Shown: positions 1 through 6,592 of the stretch, piece after piece
How the letters are laid out: the number at the start of each line of letters is the position of its first letter
Numbering within the stretch: position 1 is the first letter of the stretch
NCBI GenBank assembly: GCA_021821225.1
Contig: JAKACR010000047.1
Location: 1 to 13,709 of the forward strand
Origin: Bacillota bacterium
GTDB taxonomy: Bacteria > Bacillota > Bacilli > Alicyclobacillales > SLC66
Direction: 5' to 3'
Length of the DNA: 13,709 nt
Translations under genes and position numbers: made by a program
Notes under the pieces: model-generated
Databases searched by the model: none
The model's input: only the letters and a program-made list of their open reading frames with translations
Told to the model about the DNA's origin: nothing

Positions 1-291
1 CCGGCGTATGGCGGGAACGTCCCAATGATCTGCATGAAACGGCGCCTGAGTATCGATCGTCTGCGGATCACCCGCCAGAACCGACAGAAGACGACGCTCG
101 ACCAGAATGATGTGCTCCATGATGGACGCGATATTGTTCATGTTCGGAGCGGGTTTTTGCAGCCACTCCTCGTCCGCCATGTCCGCCACCATCGCATCGA
201 TGGTGCGATGAATGGCCCGGAGCAACCCCAGAGAATCCTCCACCTCTTTCAACACGGTCCCGACCACCTCCACAAAGTAACTGGCCTGCAT
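1..291 (-). CDS. DinB-superfamily protein, 3' end outside window
   Basis: The minus strand from the ATG at 291 is open to the window edge and gives 97 residues with no stop, so the C-terminus is missing. The protein starts MQASYFVEVVGTVLKEV and continues as amphipathic helices. It contains the segment SIMEHIILVERRLL, which resembles the first histidine-bearing helix of DinB/YfiT four-helix-bundle proteins, where His residues bind a divalent metal. A weak ribosome site (GTAGGA) lies about 6 bases before the ATG. The gene lies 85 bases downstream of the ureF-like gene on the same strand with no terminator between, so the two are probably cotranscribed. DinB-like proteins are often thiol-transferases or damage-induced proteins of unknown substrate, and nothing here fixes the substrate. 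The family call rests on a partial sequence and is moderate. Confidence 0.6.
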   Translation of the reverse strand, partial: MQASYFVEVVGTVLKEVEDSLGLLRAIHRTIDAMVADMADEEWLQKPAPNMNNIASIMEHIILVERRLLSVLAGDPQTIDTQAPFHADHWDVPAIRR

Positions 292-376
292 CGTCTATCC
301 TACCACGAGACAGTCCAAAAAGGGTCGAGAACTCCGCCGGGAAGTCATTGCCGAGCGGGTCGTTGCCAGCCAAGGG

Positions 377-1054
377 TCACATCCCCGGCCCGGCAACAAG
401 CCATTCCTGCAGATCAGAGGACGAAAGCGCAGACTCCACATGCCGGTCCAGTTCCGAGGCGATCGGCCCCAGCACCGCGAGAGCACCGCGAGAGTCGATC
501 ACGGCGCATTCGACAGCCGTCTGCACAGAGTACTGGGCGACAGCGGACAGATAGGTGTGAACGGCTGTTTTCGCATCCACGCGCGAATACGCGCAGACCC
601 ACCCGTGCACGATCGCCGGGTGTCCATCACAGACCCCTTCCTGGATCCATGCTTTGTAAGCCGCGAGTCCGGACAGAGGATACCGTTTCAACGCGAGATG
701 CAAATAGCGTCGTCCGGCTGTCCGCCGTGACTCGCGGGCGAGCGCGCTGCGCTCTGCGTGAAACAGCTTCTTGTCCAGCCGTCCGACCGCCGTCGCCAGA
801 TGCTCTGTCATCATCCCGTCTGACTGCCTGCCGTTCGCACGTGCAGCGCACACGGTGCGACAGGCGGACGCCACGCCGCGACCTTCCACAGGCGCCAGCC
901 AATCCATGAGATACACCGCAAACCAGTCGACCAGTTGCGCAGCGTCCGTCACAGATCCGTCCGCCAGTGCTTCACGGATATCCGACGCACCGTCAAATGT
1001 CTGCGGAGGCAGCACCGAGCCCATCACCTGACAGAGAGGAAGGAGAAAAGCCAT
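377..1054 (-). CDS. ureF: UreF-like urease accessory protein (diverged)
   Basis: UreF works with UreH/D and UreG as a cytoplasmic complex that delivers nickel to apo-urease. This 225-residue protein aligns along its length with Bacillus-type UreF: an N-terminal LLPLCQVMGSVLPPQTF where the family has LLQLCDSxFPTGAFSHS, then DWFAVYLMDWL, a helix with LDKKLFHAERSALARESRRT, and the most conserved block, DGHPAIVHGWVCAYSRVD followed by TYLSAVAQYSVQTAVE. The ATG at 1054 is chosen because AGGAGG lies 6 to 8 bases upstream; an in-frame start at 1087 would place that site inside the gene. Oddities: the FSHSxGLE motif is degenerate, and the protein ends at AGPGM, where UreF normally continues with a conserved tail (PGLEIxxMRHE) used in complex contacts. 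No ureABC, ureG or ureH is in the window. It could be an orphan or repurposed UreF homologue. Confidence 0.72.
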   Translation of the reverse strand: MAFLLPLCQVMGSVLPPQTFDGASDIREALADGSVTDAAQLVDWFAVYLMDWLAPVEGRGVASACRTVCAARANGRQSDGMMTEHLATAVGRLDKKLFHAERSALARESRRTAGRRYLHLALKRYPLSGLAAYKAWIQEGVCDGHPAIVHGWVCAYSRVDAKTAVHTYLSAVAQYSVQTAVECAVIDSRGALAVLGPIASELDRHVESALSSSDLQEWLVAGPGM

Positions 1055-1116
1055 GAGAAACTCCTCCTGGTGCGCCGGCCGACGCATGCCGGCCGCGTCT
1101 GTGATTTTGTGATCTC

Positions 1117-1145
1117 AGCATAACTCAAGCGTTTTTTTGTGTCAA
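1117..1145 (-). promoter_or_regulatory. Sigma-A promoter of the ureF-like operon
   Basis: On the minus strand a consensus -35 TTGACA (1145-1140) and a -10 TATGCT (1122-1117) are separated by exactly 17 bases. Transcription would start near 1110, leaving a leader of about 55 bases before the ATG at 1054. The leader contains a GC-rich hairpin (GGCCG...CGGCC) between about 1077 and 1096. The surroundings (about 1110-1215) are clearly more AT-rich than the neighbouring coding DNA. Confidence 0.75.
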
Positions 1146-1156
1146 TAAATTTCACA
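1140..1156 (-). promoter_or_regulatory. GlnR/TnrA-type nitrogen-control box
   Basis: The minus strand reads TGTGAAATTTATTGACA, a full match to the TGTNA-N7-TNACA consensus bound by GlnR and TnrA in Bacilli. Its last six bases are the -35 hexamer of the ureF promoter. A site that covers the -35 fits repression (the GlnR mode) better than activation (TnrA sites usually sit near -50). In Bacillus subtilis urease genes are known to be controlled by these regulators, so the box and the UreF call support each other. No second box was found nearby. Confidence 0.65.
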
Positions 1157-1252
1157 TAGCATGCACTGGTCTCGTGATAAGTCATTTTATTTAACGCTAT
1201 TATGTAATATAGTCCATTCGTGCAGCCCAACCGTCCCGTGCATCCACGTCGC

Positions 1253-1296
1253 AAACAAAAACAGGCGCGACGGATATGAAATCCCATCGCGCCTGT
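1253..1296 (-). terminator. Rho-independent terminator after pgpA
   Basis: A 10-bp perfect stem (ACAGGCGCGA with TCGCGCCTGT, plus an inner GGAT/ATCC after a small bulge) spans 1261-1296. On the minus strand it is followed by the T-rich run TTTTGTTTG (1260-1252). It begins 8 bases after the pgpA stop codon and should insulate pgpA from the ureF promoter downstream. The remaining bases of the 1055-1303 gap hold the ureF promoter and AT-rich DNA with no gene. Confidence 0.85.
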
Positions 1297-1303
1297 GCCG
1301 CGC

Positions 1304-1831
1304 CTATTCTTCATCAATCAGATCGCTTTCCAATTCACTGCGATAGCGATGCGCCAATCGGCTTGCCGCCGCCGCGGCGACCGCACCCACAAGATCGTCG
1401 AGAAAACAGTGCACCCGCCCCGACGACTTGTCGTTGAGCGCCGCCAGACAGCCGTGCTTAAGCTTGTCGATGTAGCCGTAATTGGTGTAGCCGATGCTTC
1501 CGTAGATGTTCAGGATCGACAGCGCCAGCACCTCGTCCACACCGTACAGGCTTTCGTCCGCCCGCAGCATGGATTGCAGCGGCTCGCTAAGCTGCCTTCG
1601 TTCCGCCAGCAGATCCAGTTCGATTCCGGTCAGAATCGCATTCTGCACTTCCCGTTTTGCCAGGACATGCTCGACATTTTGCAGACAGGACTCCATGGTC
1701 AACCCGAGAATGTAGTCTTTTTGCAGGAAATACGTGAGTTCCGCGATCTCCGCGAGACGGACGCCCCGCTGTTCCAGAGCGCCGAGCGTAGCCTCGCGCA
1801 ACGCTGCGCTGCGCACGAAAAGTTCAGCCAC
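1304..1831 (-). CDS. pgpA: Phosphatidylglycerophosphatase A / YutG-family protein
   Basis: The PgpA/YutG family removes phosphate from phosphatidylglycerol phosphate in phospholipid synthesis; the Bacillus YutG branch is short and not strongly hydrophobic. Diagnostic blocks are IAELTYFLQKDYI, a long central stretch with VEHVLAKREVQNAILTGIELD, then YGVDEVLALSILNIYGSIG and FLDDLVGAVAAAAASRLAHR. Translation from the GTG at 1831 gives 175 residues and has AAGGGGG about 7 bases upstream. An ATG at 1864 would add 11 residues (MRMRLRQGGYW) but has no ribosome site and overlaps a TATAAT box, so I prefer the GTG. The gene follows the oxidoreductase at 1888 closely and may be partly cotranscribed with it. 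It ends at a strong terminator. Family assignment is secure; the exact substrate of this branch is inferred. Confidence 0.88.
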   Translation of the reverse strand: MAELFVRSAALREATLGALEQRGVRLAEIAELTYFLQKDYILGLTMESCLQNVEHVLAKREVQNAILTGIELDLLAERRQLSEPLQSMLRADESLYGVDEVLALSILNIYGSIGYTNYGYIDKLKHGCLAALNDKSSGRVHCFLDDLVGAVAAAAASRLAHRYRSELESDLIDEE

Positions 1832-1862
1832 CCAATAACCCCCTTGCCTCAGCCGCATTCTC

Positions 1863-1868
1863 ATTATA
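1863..1868 (-). promoter_or_regulatory. Possible -10 box for pgpA
   Basis: TATAAT on the minus strand (1868-1863) overlaps the upstream ATG of the pgpA reading frame. A start site about 7 bases further on would give a short leader before the GTG at 1831. I see no convincing -35 at the right distance, so this is weak, but it agrees with the choice of the GTG start. Confidence 0.3.
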
Positions 1869-1887
1869 CAGAATTGGCCGGACCGCG

Positions 1888-2997
1888 TTACCGGGGGAAT
1901 GATCCCATATCCCTCAAATCTGGAATGTCCAGGACGACCTCGCGACCGGCTTCCGCCGATCGGAACACGCCGTCCAGGATCGCCTGGTTGTAAAGGATCT
2001 GGTCGACCGGGATCGGGGCGGGCAGTCCCTCCCGGACGGCCACGACAAAATCGCGCACTTTTTCGTAGAAAATGTCCACATTGTGACGAATCAGCGGGAT
2101 CGGGCTGTCTGTGTTGCGCTTCATGACATCATGGCAGAGCGTGATCGAGCCGACGCCTCCGTCCCACGCCCCACCCCACGGCCCTGTGCCTCCGGGCGTC
2201 ACGCGCAGCCCCGCCTCGGTGCCGAGAAACACGCTCGGTCCGAGTGAGTCCATGTGCATGGCCCACGAGATCTGGAAGTTCAGCACGATCCCCCCCTCCA
2301 GACGGATGAAGGCCGCGCCGAAGTCCTCCACCTCAAAACGGTCCGCTTCCGGATGATAGAGCGGGTTGGCACCAAAATAGTTGCTCGTATAGGCAGAGAC
2401 GGTGAGCGGTTTCGGATAGCCGATCGCAAGCAGGGCCATATCGAGCGAATAACAGCCGATGTCGGCCATCGCGCCCACCCCCGCCAGATCCTTGCGGATA
2501 AACGTGCCGCCCGGCATGCCCCTGCGCCGGCCGCCCCCCGTCAACACGTAGTAGACCTTGCCGAGCAAACCGGATTGCACCATCTCACGGATCAATTTCA
2601 TGTTCGGATCATAGCGCGGCTGAAAGCCGATGGAAAGGATCCGGTCCGCGCGCCTGGCGGCTCGCGCCATGTCCACCCCTTCCCCCAACGTCACGGAAAG
2701 CGGTTTTTCCAACAACACATGCTTGCCGGCCGCCAGCGCGTCCACGGTCGTGCGGTGGTGTCCGACATTCGGAACGCAGATACTGACGGCGTCCAGATCC
2801 ATCTGCAGCAATTCCCGGTGGTCGGCAAACGCCCTTGCGTCCGACAGGCCATGTTTTTCAATGAATTCCTGCGCCTTGCCCGGCACGATGTCCGCCACGG
2901 CGACGACCTGCACATCATCCATTTTATGGTATGCACGCGCGTGGGCGCCGGCGATCCCGCCTCCGCCGATCACGCCGATTTTAAGCCGTTCTGTCAT
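1888..2997 (-). CDS. Gfo/Idh/MocA-family NAD(P)-dependent oxidoreductase
   Basis: This 369-residue cytoplasmic dehydrogenase has the two-domain plan of the family. The Rossmann dinucleotide loop is GVIGGGGIAGAHARAY (residues 8-23), followed by the EKP catalytic-lysine motif (97-99, in LLEKPLSVT). The C-terminal fold carries ADIGCYSLD (178-186), the DxGxHxxD-type signature with tyrosine in place of histidine. Members oxidise hydroxyl groups of sugars, inositols or related compounds; the substrate cannot be read from the sequence. The ATG at 2997 is chosen because GGGAGAG lies 6 bases upstream; the same frame is open much further but encodes no family sequence there. It follows ilvD by 73 bases with no terminator, so the two are likely cotranscribed. 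Length is normal for the family. Confidence 0.9.
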   Translation of the reverse strand: MTERLKIGVIGGGGIAGAHARAYHKMDDVQVVAVADIVPGKAQEFIEKHGLSDARAFADHRELLQMDLDAVSICVPNVGHHRTTVDALAAGKHVLLEKPLSVTLGEGVDMARAARRADRILSIGFQPRYDPNMKLIREMVQSGLLGKVYYVLTGGGRRRGMPGGTFIRKDLAGVGAMADIGCYSLDMALLAIGYPKPLTVSAYTSNYFGANPLYHPEADRFEVEDFGAAFIRLEGGIVLNFQISWAMHMDSLGPSVFLGTEAGLRVTPGGTGPWGGAWDGGVGSITLCHDVMKRNTDSPIPLIRHNVDIFYEKVRDFVVAVREGLPAPIPVDQILYNQAILDGVFRSAEAGREVVLDIPDLRDMGSFPR

Positions 2998-3070
2998 TTT
3001 CAACTCTCCCTCGCCAAGCGCAGAATGAGGTTGTCCGAAACGCACATGGCCTGACGGCCACCACCAACGA

Positions 3071-4756
3071 TCAGTCCGTGACCGCTCCGTATGCGGCCGA
3101 CTTGACCTGCCTTGCGTATTTGGCCAGAACGCCGCGCTGGTACTTGAGCGGCGGCGCCTGCCACAAGGAACGCCGGCGTGCGAGTTCCTCGTCGCTAAGC
3201 TGCACCGAAAGAACCTGGCTGTCCCCGTCGATCGTGACGATATCCCCGTTTTGCACCAGCGCGATCGGACCCCCGTCCTGCGCTTCCGGACACACATGAC
3301 CGGCCACCATACCGTGACTGCCTCCGGAAAAACGGCCGTCGGTGATCAATCCGACCGATTCGCCGAGTCCCTTCCCGACAAGAATGGCCGTTACGGACAG
3401 CATCTCGGGCATGCCGGGCCCGCCTTTCGGCCCCTCGTAACGAATGATCACCACATCGCCCGCCTGGATCTCATCGCCAAGGATGGCTTCAGTCGCCGCC
3501 TGCTCCGAGTCGTACACCTTGGCGGGACCCGTGATCGATGTCCTTTTCAGACCGGACATCTTGGCGACCGCGCCGTCAGGAGCAAGATTGCCGCGCAGCA
3601 GGACGAGCGGTCCCGTGGCGCGCAGCGGATTGGAGAGCGGGCGCACCACGTCCTGCCCCGGTTTGAGCGGCTCGCACTGCGCCAGGTTTTCTGCCAGCGC
3701 CCTGCCCGTCACCGTCAGGCAGTCACCGTGCAACAGGCCCGCCTCCAGCAACACCTTCATCACAGCCGGAACGCCTCCCGCCAGATGCAGGTCCTGCATC
3801 ACGTAGCGGCCGCTCGGCTTGAGGTCGCCCAGGTGCGGCACACGCCGCCTGATGTGTTCGAAATCGTCCAGTTGCAGATCGACATCCACCGCGTGCGCCA
3901 TGGCGAGCAGATGCAAAAAGGCGTTGGTGGATCCTCCGAGAGCCATGACCACCGCGATCGCGTTCTCAAACGCCGCCTTGGTCATGATGTCGCGCGGCCG
4001 GATGTCGCGGCGCAACAGTTCAACGACCGCTTGTCCAGCCGCGTCGCAGTCGTCCCCCTTGAGCTGCGACACCGCGGGGTTGGACGAACTCCCTGGCAGA
4101 CTCATTCCCAGCGCTTCAATGGCGGACGCCATCGTGTTCGCCGTGTACATCCCGCCGCACGATCCCGGTCCGGGACAAGCGTGGCACTCCACCCGCCACA
4201 ATTCTTCCTTGTCGATCTGTCCCGCGTTGTACTGGCCGACCGCTTCAAAGGCGGACACAATATCGATGTCCCTGCCGTGCAGACGGCCCGGCGCAATGGT
4301 GCCCCCATAGACGAAAACGGCCGGCAGGTTCAGGCGGCCGATCGCGATCATACAGCCGGGCATGTTCTTGTCGCACCCGCCGATCGTCACCAGCGCGTCC
4401 ATATTCTCCGCGCCGATCACCGTCTCGATCGAATCCGCGATCACCTCCCGGCTCGGCAGCGAGTACCGCATTCCTTCCGTGCCCATGGCGATGCCGTCCG
4501 ACACCGTGATGGTGTTGAAGACAATCGGCGCTCCTCCGGCCTCCCGCGCACCGTCTTTCGCGCGCAGCGCCAGTTGGTCGATGTGCACATTGCACGGCGT
4601 CACCTCGCTCCAGGTGCTGGCGATCCCGACCATCGGTTTCTTGAAGTCCGCATCGGCAAAACCGAGCGACCGCAGGTAGGCGCGATTGGGCGCTCGCTCC
4701 GCGCTTTCACTGATCGCCTTGCTGCGGATGCGCAGGTCCTCTGTCTGTTGTGACAC
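3071..4756 (-). CDS. ilvD: Dihydroxy-acid dehydratase (IlvD)
   Basis: IlvD dehydrates 2,3-dihydroxy-isovalerate and 2,3-dihydroxy-3-methylvalerate in valine, leucine and isoleucine synthesis, using an Fe-S cluster and Mg2+. The 561-residue protein has the standard length and signatures: [15 protein letters not shown] (Cys55), [31 protein letters not shown] (Cys128), [19 protein letters not shown] (Cys200) and [13 protein letters not shown] near the C-terminus. Three cysteines at these places match the [2Fe-2S] type. The GTG at 4756 (VSQQTEDL) has GGGAGGA directly upstream; a GTG at 4768 is possible but badly spaced. No T-box or leader peptide fits in the short upstream gap, and no other branched-chain gene is nearby. 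A sugar-acid dehydratase of the same superfamily is possible given the neighbouring oxidoreductase, but the [12 protein letters not shown] block favours true IlvD. Confidence 0.93.
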   Translation of the reverse strand: MSQQTEDLRIRSKAISESAERAPNRAYLRSLGFADADFKKPMVGIASTWSEVTPCNVHIDQLALRAKDGAREAGGAPIVFNTITVSDGIAMGTEGMRYSLPSREVIADSIETVIGAENMDALVTIGGCDKNMPGCMIAIGRLNLPAVFVYGGTIAPGRLHGRDIDIVSAFEAVGQYNAGQIDKEELWRVECHACPGPGSCGGMYTANTMASAIEALGMSLPGSSSNPAVSQLKGDDCDAAGQAVVELLRRDIRPRDIMTKAAFENAIAVVMALGGSTNAFLHLLAMAHAVDVDLQLDDFEHIRRRVPHLGDLKPSGRYVMQDLHLAGGVPAVMKVLLEAGLLHGDCLTVTGRALAENLAQCEPLKPGQDVVRPLSNPLRATGPLVLLRGNLAPDGAVAKMSGLKRTSITGPAKVYDSEQAATEAILGDEIQAGDVVIIRYEGPKGGPGMPEMLSVTAILVGKGLGESVGLITDGRFSGGSHGMVAGHVCPEAQDGGPIALVQNGDIVTIDGDSQVLSVQLSDEELARRRSLWQAPPLKYQRGVLAKYARQVKSAAYGAVTD

Positions 4757-4800
4757 GAATCCTCCCACTCCCCATCAAAAATTGTGTGTGCGCCGGAAGC

Positions 4801-4841
4801 AAAAAAAAACGTCAATGCACGCTGCTCACATGCACATGACG
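4801..4841 (-). terminator. Terminator overlapping the 3' end of the stress-protein gene
   Basis: On the minus strand CGTCA...TGACG pairs (4841-4837 with 4814-4810), an inner TGCA/TGCA extends the stem past a small internal loop, and nine T residues follow (4809-4801). The hairpin uses the last codons and the stop codon of the 4812-5219 gene. The stem is only moderate, but the uninterrupted T run makes a terminator likely. It would separate that gene from ilvD. Confidence 0.6.
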
Positions 4842-5219
4842 GCCTCCGTTCGACTGCAATGCCGCTTTCACATCCACCAGATCTCCGCCCGTGGCGGAGA
4901 TGATCAAAAAGCTGGCGTCTTCCTCCTCGCCACCCGGCGCGTGTGCCTGCAGCCAGTCTGACAGCATCTCGCCCTGGCGCAGACCGTCCAGCGGACCACC
5001 CATGAACAGGACGCCAAACCCCGGCACGAGTTGCGATGCGGTGGCCGCCAAACCGCCCAGGGTCTCGAACGAACGGTCCACCCACTCCCCCTGCCACCAG
5101 CTTTCGCGTGGCGTCCTGCTCGACAGCGAGACGCGGCCGGGAAAGCGTTTGACAAGTTGCGCGGCCGCTCTCTCCGCGTCCTCATGAGTGGCAAACCGCG
5201 CGATGACGTGACGATCCAC
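4812..5219 (-). CDS. Small protein resembling the general stress protein 17M-like family
   Basis: The protein has 135 residues. The N-terminal part (RHVIARFATHEDAERAAAQLVKRF) looks like the beta-alpha unit of 17M/YflT-like proteins. A glycine-rich, weakly hydrophobic middle follows (LGGLAATASQLVPGFGVLFM, then GGPLDGL), as in the LxGxGxxxxPGxGPxxxxGP core of that family. A closing beta-alpha-beta unit (SFLIISATGGDLVDVKAALQ) ends in a His/Ser-rich tail. No catalytic residue is evident. The start is a GTG with GGAGG 5 bases upstream. It has its own promoter (5253-5281) and a terminator at its end, so it appears monocistronic. Family membership is inferred from layout and short motif likeness, and the function is unknown. 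Confidence 0.6.
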   Translation of the reverse strand: MDRHVIARFATHEDAERAAAQLVKRFPGRVSLSSRTPRESWWQGEWVDRSFETLGGLAATASQLVPGFGVLFMGGPLDGLRQGEMLSDWLQAHAPGGEEEDASFLIISATGGDLVDVKAALQSNGGRHVHVSSVH

Positions 5220-5252
5220 CGATGCCTCCGCCCCTTTCGCCCGCTCTTATCC

Positions 5253-5281
5253 ATACTACGTGGTTGCGCACGCGTTTTCAA
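5253..5281 (-). promoter_or_regulatory. Sigma-A-like promoter for the stress-protein gene
   Basis: On the minus strand TTGAAA (5281-5276) and TAGTAT (5258-5253) are separated by 17 bases. They lie 34 bases before the GTG at 5219, leaving room for the GGAGG ribosome site. It does not match a sigma-B promoter. The stretch 5282-5376 upstream holds no gene. Confidence 0.55.
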
Positions 5282-5376
5282 GCGCGGGCCGGGTCTCTGC
5301 TATTGTTCAGTTGCGCGTCCACCCCTTCGCGCAATCTGTTACGATAACCGTAATGAGCTTCATCATGGGGTGCCTT

Positions 5377-5495
5377 GGGGACATGTGATAACCAAATTTA
5401 GGAAGGCGCACTACAGTACAAATAGTTTGACTGAAGCCTCAAACACTATTTGTAGGATCGAGGCGCCTGCTGTGCGGACTTTATCACATGTCCCC
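5377..5495. repeat. Palindromic repeat element, copy A
   Basis: This 119-bp element starts GGGGACATGTGATAA and ends with its exact reverse complement (5481-5495). Inside, a symmetric 12 x 12 base unpaired region is followed by AGGCGC/GCGCCT (5404-5409 with 5463-5468). Next come ACAAATA/TATTTGT (5418-5424 with 5447-5453) and GTTTGA/TCAAAC (5425-5430 with 5439-5444), closing on the loop CTGAAGCC. A second copy lies at 13412-13532 in the opposite orientation. It holds no believable gene. It sits between the NUDIX remnant and the stress-protein gene. I see no clear target duplication, so it may be a MITE whose duplication has decayed, a REP-like repeat, or a structured RNA. Confidence 0.85.
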
Positions 5496-5977
5496 GAGGA
5501 GCCGTCCGCAAACTCCTTGACCAGTTTGATCCGCTTGTTCACGTCGTCGGACAGGAAGTCCATCGGCGTCAGTTGGCGGGTCTTGTCGAAGATGAGTTCG
5601 GTGGCGGCGCGTGTCAGCTTCGCGGTCGAGCGGATTTGCGATATCTCGTACACAAAACGGTTGCCCTCATACGCCAGGCTGATCAGGGCGATCACAAAAA
5701 AGGGGTCAGACGATAGAAGATGGACAGATGCGCGTGAGAGATGATGCGGTCGGTCAGAGCATTGAACAAGAAGGCCATGGCGCCCAGGCAGAGAGGCTGG
5801 CGACCGCATTTGCGATCTCCCGCAACGCCCTTCTTTCAGAGATTCGTCGGCCTCCACGAAGCCACCGGGAATCCTCCATCGCCCATTTTGCAGGCCATAG
5901 ATCCGACGTACCAAGAGAACGCCTTCCTCAAGGAACACGAGACCGCCCACCCCGACCGTGATGACATTGTTATCCAC
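5496..5977 (-). pseudogene. NUDIX hydrolase remnant, frameshifted
   Basis: The frame starts at a GTG (5977) with GGGGGG upstream, 12 bases after the response regulator stop. It encodes VGVGGLVFLEEGVLLVRR and then WRIPGGFVEADESLKE, the start of a NUDIX domain. One base appears to be missing near 5829, since a shifted frame continues ALREIANAVAS. An apparent CT-repeat change near 5793 moves to a third frame, LCLGAMAFLFNALTDRIIS. A T-run near 5700 returns to the first frame, FVIALISLAYEGNRFVYEIS, ending about KLVKEFADG at 5505. The NUDIX box would read REIANAVAS, so the catalytic EE and Gly are also lost. The first frame then runs into repeat copy A and stops at 5411. It is probably decayed; sequencing errors could explain the shifts but not the missing glutamates. 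Confidence 0.7.
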
Positions 5978-5989
5978 GACTGCGCCCCC

Positions 5990-6592
5990 CTACAGCCATC
6001 CGTTCTCACGCGCGATGCGCACGGCCTCCCGGCGCGTCTGGACGGATAACTTTGACATAATCTCCGACAGATAGTTGCGCACCGTGCCCTCCCCGAGCCC
6101 GAGGGCAACCGCCAGTTCGCGCGTGGACAGCCCGCGTTCCGTCTGGCGCAACACCTCCAGTTCCCGCCGGCTGAGCGGATTTTCCATGACAAGGGCCTCC
6201 GCCAGCAATTGCGGGTCAAACACCCGTTCGCCCGCGTGGACGGAGCGAATGGCGCGGCACACATCCGCCACGTCGGCATCCTTCGATATGTATCCGGAAG
6301 CTCCGAATTTAACCGCGCGCGCAAGATAGCCTGGACGAGCGAATGTCGTCACGACGAGCGTTCGGCACGACGGCAGCCGCTCGCGCAACAGGCGGATCGC
6401 CTCAAGACCGCTCAAGCGCGGCAGCTCGATGTCCAGCAGGGCAACATCCGGACGCCACAACAGCGCCTGTTCCACCGCGGTTTCGCCATCCTCCGCTTCC
6501 GCGACGACCTCGACCCCCTCTTCCATGGCGAGCAAAGCGACAAGCGCGCGCCGTACCAGCTTCTGATCCTCCGCAATCAGGATCCGGATCAC
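5990..6592 (-). CDS. NarL/DesR-family response regulator
   Basis: This 200-residue cytoplasmic transcription factor is the likely partner of the kinase just upstream. The receiver domain has the acidic pair AED (residues 7-9), the phospho-acceptor Asp54 in LLDIELP, the T/T switch in VVTTFARPGY and Lys104 in YISKD. A LuxR-type helix-turn-helix follows (about 138-200: NPLSRRELEVLRQTERGLST, then VRNYLSEIMSKL). The GTG at 6592 overlaps the kinase stop by 4 bases (GTGA), so translation is coupled; a longer frame to 6658 only adds an Arg-rich stretch antiparallel to no known motif. Among known proteins it most resembles DesR and YvfU. Its likely target is the palindrome upstream of the ABC genes, which is an inference from position. 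Confidence 0.92.
   Translation of the reverse strand: MIRILIAEDQKLVRRALVALLAMEEGVEVVAEAEDGETAVEQALLWRPDVALLDIELPRLSGLEAIRLLRERLPSCRTLVVTTFARPGYLARAVKFGASGYISKDADVADVCRAIRSVHAGERVFDPQLLAEALVMENPLSRRELEVLRQTERGLSTRELAVALGLGEGTVRNYLSEIMSKLSVQTRREAVRIARENGWL

Noticed and set aside
25..909. 294-residue open frame on the plus strand over the ureF and DinB genes
   Set aside because: The translation is Arg/Pro-rich and domain-free, while the minus strand encodes two proteins with family motifs.
2998..3297. N-terminal extension of the Gfo/Idh/MocA protein to 469 residues
   Set aside because: The extension is antisense-like, basic and Trp/Ser-rich and overlaps the 3' end of ilvD. GGGAGAG before the ATG at 2997 and the Rossmann motif near it fix the start.
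3251..4753. 500-residue open frame on the plus strand opposite ilvD
   Set aside because: It is a codon-bias shadow of ilvD, rich in Arg/His, with no recognisable domain and no ribosome site. The same holds for the plus-strand frames at 10046-11449, 2254-3054, 7288-8043 and 8824-9948.
4757..4811. T-box, attenuator or CodY site in front of ilvD
   Set aside because: The gap is only 55 bases, with no specifier-loop structure, no leader peptide and no good AATTTTCNGAAAATT match; the AATTTTT there is too weak.
5339..5353. Small dyad TTACG-ATAAC-CGTAA upstream of the stress-protein promoter
   Set aside because: The arms are only 5 bp, it has no matching partner nearby and it lies outside repeat copy A; it could be chance.
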